Part shown: piece after piece, positions 56,086-64,000 of the stretch
Layout: every line of letters begins with the position of its first letter
How positions within the stretch are numbered: the stretch's first letter is position 1
NCBI RefSeq assembly: GCF_002099425.1
Contig: NW_018343969.1
Coordinates: 3,806,001 to 3,870,000, forward strand
DNA length: 64,000 nucleotides
DNA from: Phascolarctos cinereus
Taxonomy: Eukaryota; Chordata; Mammalia; Diprotodontia; Phascolarctidae
Direction: 5' to 3'
Notes under the pieces: generated by a model
What the model was told of the DNA's origin: nothing
What the model saw: the letters and a program-made list of their open reading frames with translations, nothing else
Databases searched by the model: none
Made by a program: the position numbers and the translations under genes

Positions 56086-58970
56086 TGAGAAGAAGAAAGT
56101 GACACAGTGAAATGTCAATTGATTTGTGGCATTACTAATTGATTTGTTGTCACCCTAGAAAAAGCAAAAAAAATTTCCTCAAAGGGAACAAGAGGTTTAG
56201 CTATTCATCCTTGCTTTCTAGCACCTTAATTAATTACTTTCAGCTTGTGAATAGCTTATAATCTCAGTCATGATGCTCCTGATTTATGACTAAAAGAATG
56301 GGGCCTTTCAGGGTCTCCCTGAGTCAAGGTGGGAAGACAAACCCATTTTTTTGGATACTCAGTGAGAAAGACCATTATGGTGGCAAGGAGGGAGTAATGT
56401 TTAAATAGCCCTTTAATAAGGCACAGAAAGTACAGATGGAAATGACACAGGAAGTAAAAAGGCAGATGGGCAATGGGATGGTGGAAGGAGGCAGGTACAT
56501 GGGGAAGAGAATGCAGTGAAGGAGGGTACAGAGAGACACGTATGTAATTGTGAATTGGAGTTGGACCCACTCTGCAGCATGGACCCATAGCAAATGGAGT
56601 GATATTCAGGGGGTAAGTAGGTGGGTCTCATTTCATAGGTTTTTGGGGGTGGTGGTGATGGTGGAGTAAAGGCTAACTCTTATCCATACCACCTTAGTAT
56701 TGGTTTATTAAAATATTCATATTATTATCTCAAAGTTGTTAGCAACACCTTAGGGTTAGTTCATTAGCATAATATTTGATGGTGTTCTGATGCTCTTACT
56801 GAGCGTGGCTGGAGCTTGTGTGAGGCTCACAGAGCATGGGCAGTTAGCAAGACTGAGCAGCCCTTAAAGTAAGGCTATCTAGATTTCCCTAATTTAGCAC
56901 ATAGTCTCAGAATGTAGCCTTAGTTAATTTGTTAATTTATGAGACAGATTCTACTAAGTGGCTTCTATGTTCCTCTAATTATTGAGACTGTTTGCAAATA
57001 ATTGTTATGCTTTCTTAATTTATGAAACAGTTTTTAAATGATTTCTAGATTCCCTTTTGCAATATCATTTCCTACTACTTTGTTATCGTATTCTAGCCAC
57101 TTATAAACTTACTATCCTAACTAGAAGAGGTGATGGTGGTTAGGGGGACAAGAATTAGATATAATTTCAACACTTGAAACATTTCATATCCTCATCTTTG
57201 AATCAGAAATGGTTTTTTAATGTCTCATAAATCAAAACAAAGCCCCATAAATATCCATATAACTCAGAATTTTTTGAAAGATGATTGAATGAAAGTTTGA
57301 GTGTAAACCTAGATCCACATGCATAACCCCTAAAGAGCAAGAAAAGTACCATATCACATAAAAGAACAAATAAAAAAGCGGGGGGGGGACATCAGGAGGA
57401 TTGTGAAGGGGATGGGATAAAAGAGAACTGGAAATAATTACAAGGCAAATTTATTTTAAAAACTTAAGAGTATGCAAAAATAATATGGGGCAAAATGCAG
57501 GGTTCACTTTGTTAATACATTTTTCTTAATTACTTTTTTATTATAAGAAAGTTGAGAAAGTGGTTGTTGTGGTATGACTATGGTATAAAAGCTAAAAGTT
57601 TTTATTGATATAATGCCTTAAAATAAACTAAAATTTAAATATTCAAAGAAACATCCTCAGAATAAGATAATAATTCTTAACTAATTACAGCTAGATTTTT
57701 AGGGGGGGGAAGTTGATTGATATAAAACTCTCTAGAATGAATGAAAAAGAATTGAAGGAAAACATAATGAGAAACATTAGATTCCTAAAAGAAAAATTTA
57801 GAAAGAAAAAAAAACCGTAGCAAAATAAAAGAAAGCAAAATTGGAAGAACAGGTTAAGTCTCTACAAGCTAAAATAATAGATGTGGAAGACTGACCTTGA
57901 GAAAAATCTAGATTATTGGTTTGCATGATGAAACAAACAAACAAACAAAAACTTGAATACTATATTTTGGGAATCATGAAAGTTTCCAGAAATGTTTAGA
58001 GGAAACCCAGGTTTTACTCACCCAGAAATTAAATTGTCATGCTCTACTTTTCAGGTCATTCTGAATCTTCTAAGATCACTCATCAGCAATAAGAAATGAA
58101 AGGAAAGTTGGAACATGATAAACCAAAAAGCAAAAGAAAATGGCTTGCTGCCAAGGATAACTTAATACTTCAAATTTAAGTATAATATTATGGGGTAAAA
58201 TTGATTTTTAACAGAACAAAGGAAAAAATAATTTTCCAAGCATCTTTTCAAATATCCAACAATTGACTTTAAAAATTTTTTGAATTCAAATGAAATATAT
58301 TAAAGAAACCTAAGTTAATTCAGAATACAAAGGAAACTTCAGACAGTTAAACAAATTCAGATAACTGATAAAAGCTTATATACCAAATGAAGAATACCAA
58401 ATAACTCCCCTTGGAGTTCCACATTTTTAAAGGTCATTAAGGGAGAAAATTGAGACTGAGTGTGAATTTAGATATTGAAAAAAAAGCTAGAAAAAGAGAA
58501 GAGAGTTGGAGGAAGAGACAGAGATATTTCTTGATATTAGGTAGACATCGATATTAGAAGAAACATTTCTTGATATTAGAATGTCACAGGTGAATGTTCA
58601 AAGGAAAAACAAAGGAAGGCTAGGGGGCAAAGCAGGACTCATTAATCACATTCATAGCTGAACTAGAGAAGAAATGTGTTAAAAAATGGTATAAATTGAG
58701 CAAGAGGCTGGAATTGGCAGGGATAGGAAAAGAAAAAAATTTGTGTCTGAGGGTCCACCTTGGGAGGAAATAGTGTTTAGTATAGTATAAACTAACAACA
58801 TATGAACAAACAAACAATAACAACAACAACAAAAACTCAACCCTCAACACAAAATGGAAGAAGAACCAATGGTTAATTTCTTAAATGGGAGAGAAGGGAG
58901 AAGAAAAGGGCATCATAGTATAACAGAATTATATATGTTGTGAGTATTATGCCACTTATCATGTGTCCTT
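56085..58970. other. Unlabelled DNA, longest repeat-poor stretch
   Basis: Almost 2.9 kb without a named repeat or gene. It contains a G-run at 57380-57388, a short (CAAA)n at 57932-57950, and a (CAA)n near 58814-58832. The 106-codon minus frame at 56268-56588 is His/Pro/Leu-rich, arises from a purine-rich plus strand, and overlaps two other open frames. Confidence 0.5.
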
Positions 58971-58974
58971 GGAC

Positions 58975-60352
58975 AAATTTCCTTTTCCATTTGGCCATTT
59001 CTTTTCTTTAATGAGTTCTTTTCTTCAGTGAATTTTTGTGCCTCTTTTTTCCATTTGGCCAGTTCTGCTTTTCAAGGGATCTTCTTCTCATTGGATTTTT
59101 GTACCTCTTTTGTCATTTGATCTATTTTTTATGTTGTTATTTTCTTAAGAATTTCTTTTTTAGGTCTCCTTTACCAAGCTGTTGAATCTTTTATGATTTT
59201 CTTGCATCACTGTCATTTCTCTTCCCAATTTTTCCTCAACCTTTCTTACTTGATTTTTAAAATCCCTTTTGAACTCTTCCATGGCCTGAGGCCAATTCAT
59301 ATTTTTCTTGGAGTCTTTGGACATAGAAATTTTTACTTTTCTGTCTTCTGAATATATGTTTTGATCTTCTTGTCACCATAGTAACTTTCTATGGTCAGAA
59401 TTTTGTTATTTGCTCATTTTCCAGTCTATTTCTTGCCTTTCTTTTTTCTTTTCTTTCTTTCTTTTCTTTTTTTTTTTTTTGGTGAGTCAATTGGGGTTAA
59501 GTGACTTGCCCAGAGTCACACAGCTGGTGAGTGTTATGTGTCTGAGGCCAGATTTGAACTCAGGTGTTCCTGACTCCAGGGATAGTGCTCTATCCACTGA
59601 GCTACCTAGTTGCCCCCTATTTCTTCACTTTTAACTCTGCTAAAGTGGGACTCTGCTTCCAGGGTGAAGGGCACACTATCTCAAACTTCAGGGGTTTTGC
59701 CCAGTTGTTTTCAGAAATACTCCTAGGGACTTGTAAGTTTTCAGTTTTTCTAAGGTAGTATTATTTAAGGAGAGATGTATGTACTACTTTCCTGGCCTGT
59801 GTTGTGGTTTGTGAGTGACCACAAGCACTTTTTTATGCCCTGAAACTGTGATGAGGGTCCCCTGCTCCACTGAGGCCAGTAAGTATTGGTGTGCTAGTAA
59901 GCCTTCTCACCCTGGGACCACCACCCAGGACTGCAACCTTAATCTGAGTATGGGCAAAGTGACAAAATTCTGCCCCCAGTGCCAGCAGAGACCCCTGTAA
60001 TCTCCTTCTGACCAGTTGTTATTCGACTTCCTTACAGTCTATGGGCTGAGAGGTCTGGAAGCAGGCACTGCAAGTGCTGATCTATTCACTGACGGGGCCT
60101 GCTCCTGATTAGCTGGGGCCTAGTCTGCTCTGGGTCAGCCATCACTGGACTGCACTCCACTCTCACCCTGGTGTGACAGACTTTTCCTGCCAGATTTTAA
60201 GTTATCTTTGGCATGGAAAATAGTTTCACTGCATGCTTTTGTGGGTTCTGCCACTCCAGTGTTTGTTTTAGGGCATTATTTAAAGGCCTGTGGAGGGGTA
60301 TGTGGAGAGCACAGGTGAGTCCCTATTTTCTCTCTGCCATCTTGGCTCCTTC
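58975..60352 (-). mobile_element. L1 LINE 5' end (5' UTR plus ORF1 N-terminus)
   Basis: On the minus strand the element begins ggagccaagatggcagagag at 60352, a standard L1 start, and runs through a G+C-richer 5' UTR to about 59630. It then enters the ORF1 N-terminal coiled-coil region: the plus strand shows two repeats of tccatttggccatttc or tccatttggccagttctg. It stops at about 58975 before the ORF1 RRM domain, so everything 3' of that is missing. A SINE interrupts it at 59435-59616. Retaining the 5' end while losing the 3' end is the reverse of normal L1 truncation. Confidence 0.8.
59435..59616 (-). mobile_element. tRNA-derived marsupial SINE (MAR1/WSINE1 type)
   Basis: Minus-strand copy with a long T/C-rich stretch (its A-rich tail reversed) at 59435-59480, then caattggggttaagtgactt, and a head ending gctacctagttgccc. 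It is bracketed by ctatttctt at 59426-59434 and 59617-59625, a 9-bp perfect TSD core. Confidence 0.93.
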
Positions 60353-61725
60353 CTTATGGTCCCAACTCTAAGAAATCTTCCATTCCAATGGGGGCAGAAA
60401 ACAGATAGAGGGAAACTAGAATGTGAGGATGGGAAACACCCACATGGAGGCCAAGCAGGTGGGGTGGAGTTTGAGAAAATCAGAAGGTGAGCTGAAAGTT
60501 GTGAGCAACATTGTCAGTCAGTGCATAAGCATTTAACATGACTGAGGCTTCTTGTGAAATGGAAGTTCAGAATAGAATTCAGTAATCATCAACCCATGGT
60601 GACTGTTGAATGAGAATACCAAAGCATGTATCTGCTTTCAGCATCTCATAGTACCTTTACCAAAAATGATTACTTTCTAGAGAAATTAATTTATGAGAAA
60701 TCATAAATACCACAAAACAAACATGTTAAATGCATCCTTTAGAGACCATAACCCACATTCTCAAAGTTATAATCGATAAGCGAAAAATGAATAGTAGACT
60801 TAGATGGAGACTAAATAACATTACCTTACCTAATGGTAAACTCAAATAATAAATCATTAATAAGAACAAAATCTGTTGAACAAAATTATAACAATGAGAT
60901 GATATAATAAAATTACATAGTTAAAGCATTGTTAGGAGGATAATTTATATATCTCTGAGCATTTTAGTAACAAATGAGAGAAAGAATAATGAAATGAACA
61001 TGCAACTAAAAAGGGCTCTGAAATAATCAAGAAATTTATAAACTCAAAATATATGCAAAAATGCAAATTTCCTAAGACAGAGAAATCAAAAGTAGTTAGA
61101 ATAAAAATAAAAAATTGACGTGTCATATGTGCTACCAATTCCAGTAATGCTGTTAGGAAGTTTTGCTTAACTGTTTTGAGAGAATGTACTTTGTAGGATA
61201 TACTTTATTACCTATCCCTAATTTAAAAAGAAATCATAGAATTATGCAACATAGAACACTGTCAACTCAATTTTTCTGCAGTCTTATTCCCATTGTAGTT
61301 TGAAAAGGGAATTCACATTAAGGTCTTTACACTGTCCTTTGTCTACATATTGGAAACATAATTTTTGTTGTTGTTTTAGTCAACTTATTAGCACACAACT
61401 TACTAGCATAACAGATGACTAAGGTTATGAATGTTGATTTGCTTCCCATGAAACTTGATATCTAGTTCTGATATCTTTAGATATTTCATACCACAGCATA
61501 TCTCAGAAAATCAGCTCCAGTCATTCTTTTCCTCAGAGTTGGTTTGAAGTAGATTGGTTTATGGTTGTGATGTGTTGAATTCATGTTTAGTACAGAATTT
61601 AGTTTTGTTCACTGTTTTCTAGTTCAGATTTTGTGACCGTACTGCCATGAAACACAGGTATATGAAATGCTGTATTACTAACTGAAAAAAGTTGGCCATT
61701 CCAATTAACTCTTGTCTCTACATTT
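60352..61725. other. Unlabelled DNA
   Basis: No repeat or gene recognised after the L1 start. Confidence 0.5.
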
Positions 61726-61727
61726 AG

Positions 61728-61955
61728 GTGAGACACAGTGTAGCATAGTAGTCTTGGAGCCAAAAATCCTGCTTTAAAGTCCTGACTGGCCCCTACTCTC
61801 TCTGGAGCCACAGCCAAGAACCTTAACCTCTCAAAGCTCTAAATACCTCTCTCTGAGACTAAGTTTAAGATAATCTGCAAATCTATATTGGTGGAGAGAG
61901 TTCCTATACTGGGAAGTTTCCAACATGAATGAAATCATAGGTCCTGACCTCCGTT
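61728..61955 (+). repeat. Old marsupial SINE (same family as 10795)
   Basis: Diverged sense copy: gtgtagcatagtagtcttgg, accttaacctctcaaagctc, ctctgagactaagtttaaga, tctatattggtggagagagt, and ataggtcctgacct at the end. Confidence 0.65.
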
Positions 61956-62099
61956 CCCACCTAAGAAAAAAAATTAATTCAAATAGCTTTTTTATGTGAT
62001 GGGAATAATAAAAATTGGTTCCCTCAGGTGTGTCAAATTAATAAGCTCAATTTGCACATGTTTAAAAGACAGTAAATTAAAATGAAAAGTCCTTAGTAT

Positions 62100-62370
62100 T
62101 AATAATAGTGAGATTCTAAATCTTTTGAGTGCCTTTGAATTTTCAAAGCATTTTAAATGCATTATCTTACTGAACTTCATAAGATCCCTGTAAGTTTAGA
62201 TTGTTATCTATTTTAGACATGAAGATTTGAGATATGATCATTTAGATTAAGAAAAAGATTGATAGGTGAGTTTTCCAAAAATCAACGTGGTTATAATGTA
62301 ACTATAATAAGGCTAGAACTGAGGTTTTCTGATTTCTTGCCTGGCATTTTTTCCTCTGCACTTCCCTGAA
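62100..62370 (-). repeat. MIR-type SINE
   Basis: Antisense: ttttcaaagcattttaaatg, cattatcttactgaacttcat, tctattttagacatgaagat, then gctagaactgaggttttctg. Confidence 0.65.
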
Positions 62371-62945
62371 GTTTTATTTATTATTTTACCATGAAACACA
62401 ATCATCCATTATGTAGATTCGTGTCTTTAATTCCAAGTGTGATCATGATAAAATAATGGGGTGAGCCTGAAACCATGAAAAGTGAATTATACAAAACTCC
62501 CAATATCTGTGATATTTAAATAAAATATTGATACATATAAACACTTATAGTTATAGAGTACTGCAATGAAGGTTAAAATATTTAGGTAATACAGCCATTT
62601 TATAAAATTTAACTAAAGTATTTAATAGGTTTCTGATTAATGGCTTTACCAGTTGCTTTTCCTTATTGCACTGGCCTGGGCAAAATAAACATAAAATTAG
62701 ATGGAATTTTTGACTAACAGAAAACTAATAGAAATGAAATTTCCCTTTGTATTATTAAGTCATCATCAAGATAGAACAAGTAATGATCGATTGAGAGTGA
62801 ATCATCATTGATTTTGGAATGCTTTTTTAAACTATATATGTTTTATACAACTTATTTCAACTGCTCGAAATAAGTAAAAACATTGTTGGATATAGATCTC
62901 TAAAAATATTGTCTAACATTGTTGTTCAAGAAAACTTTATATCTA
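62370..62945. other. Unlabelled DNA
   Basis: Nothing recognisable. Confidence 0.5.
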
Positions 62946-62949
62946 TCAT

Positions 62950-63022
62950 ACCCACTGCCTCTCAGAGTAGGTATATATAACTGGCATATGGTAGGTGAAT
63001 GCTAAATGTTTATTGAATTTTA
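62950..63022 (+). repeat. L2 LINE tail scrap
   Basis: Pattern aactggcatatggtaggtga, then tgctaaatgtttattgaattt. Confidence 0.55.
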
Positions 63023-64000
63023 AAACCACATAGAAATAATAATAGTATTGCGTTATTTTTCTATATCTTCTGTCAAAAATATGTATACATATTTATTAAC
63101 ACCTCCCCTTTCTAGTTCAAAGTTGGTTTACAGTAAAGAATATTTAGCAAAAGAAACATTTTCTTTTTTCTTATCTATAAACCAGGAGCTCATATTTACC
63201 TGGGTAAAGAAATACTGGCTAAACCATTTGGATGCTATATTTACAATAAGTGTAATTATCCGTTTTTTAGCTTGGAAGTAGAGGTAAAATTTCATGCCTA
63301 CTGATGAGAGAACTTTTGTATCTTTCCTAACTGATATTATATGCCCCCAATATGCATATCCCTTATCTTCTAATCTGTTGGTTTAATGAAACTATTTAAG
63401 ACTTTGGACACTCATCCAAAAATTGTAGTGAATTTAAAGTGAAAATATTTTTATCTCTAAGATGGATAATATTCCTAAGCTTTTCAAATCAAGATTTTTA
63501 AAAAAATTCTCTTGTAAATGAGGAAGGTTGAGTATTAATTTAGCATAGCAATGACAATATGAACAATATGAAAACATGGTATAGAATTTTTTCCTTCCAA
63601 AGTAGAACAACTCAAAGAATAACAGTTTTTGAAGGGTTGTAGTTCATAATTCTTTAAAATGGATTATAATTTTCATTCTTATTATGTATGTCTGGAATAA
63701 ATAGCAATACTTCCAAAATAAAATAATTGGAAATTGGAAGCATGTAACCCAGATTGATTAGATCTCCTCTGTGACATGTCAAGGAAAATTCTTCACTAAA
63801 ATCATTATCTGAAGCTTTCACAAGTCTTATCTTTGGCCAGAATGATTAGACATTAAATAACTTTGAAATAATTTGGCTCCTTGTTTTCTGTTTTCTTTTA
63901 TGTGTTCATGTTTTCCTTAGTGTCATAGTATATTTAATGATGACTATGAAGATATGACTATGATTGCAAATGTGAAAGCAGGGATAGATGGATTTCATTT
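63022..64000. other. Unlabelled AT-rich DNA
   Basis: No gene or repeat recognised to the window end. The 77-codon plus frame at 63048-63281 has no domain. Confidence 0.5.

Noticed and set aside
56268-56588. 106-codon minus-strand frame with two more overlapping frames
   Set aside because: His/Pro/Leu-rich translation of a purine-rich strand, open in several frames at once.

Overview
The window looks like intergenic or deep intronic DNA from a marsupial, and no host protein-coding gene can be supported in it. Three repeat signatures point to the lineage. First, there are several copies of the tRNA-derived marsupial SINE whose head reads ggcagctaggtggtgcagtgg (MAR1/WSINE1 type). Second, L1 copies have the marsupial 5' UTR and ORF2 C-terminus, and two are ORF1-only half-L1 (HAL1) elements. 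Third, RTE fragments lie among many old L2 and MIR-type copies. An Australian marsupial is possible from the SINE tail ending in ccccaattgcct, but that is inference. Base composition is AT-rich throughout.

Layout. 1-9.9 kb: an ancient L1 scrap, an L1 with a deleted reverse-transcriptase core and a nested SINE (3.65-6.4 kb), another SINE, and two more L1 3' pieces, the second carrying a long GA run. 9.9-18.2 kb: two copies of a long LTR-like repeat (11.6-12.9 and 17.65-18.15 kb) on either side of a SINE and the younger HAL1 (14.8-16.55 kb). 18-28.4 kb: mostly old MIR/L2 copies, an RTE fragment (23.7-24.0 kb), an older HAL1 (24.2-27.2 kb) and a near full-length 7SL RNA retropseudogene (28.0-28.3 kb). 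28.4-38.7 kb: sparse DNA, two SINEs, and a three-level nest in which a SINE lies in a hAT-like element that lies in an L2. 38.7-45 kb: a dense cluster of MIR-type SINEs, a palindromic hAT element, microsatellites, a local inverted repeat and a long L2 3' region. 45-56 kb: RTE fragments, a long-form SINE, an 88-bp duplication, several L2 pieces and a 44-bp tandem duplication. 56-64 kb: mostly unlabelled DNA, plus the 5' end of an L1 with its 5' UTR (58.97-60.35 kb).

Almost every open frame longer than 60 codons either falls inside one of these repeats or has low-complexity composition. One cysteine-rich 83-codon frame at 30517-30768 (minus) is left as unexplained. No CRISPR array, operon, phage or other multi-gene system is present. 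The structurally interesting items are rearrangements among repeats: an inverted duplication at 42.8-43.6 kb with a third partial copy at 40.9 kb, L1 and L2-like segments repeated in swapped order at 9.2-9.8 and 11.7-12.1 kb, and a duplicated repeat junction at 45.4 and 47.1 kb.

Family assignments rest on recalled consensus sequences and translated motifs, not on a database search. Element ends are approximate unless a target-site duplication (TSD) is given.
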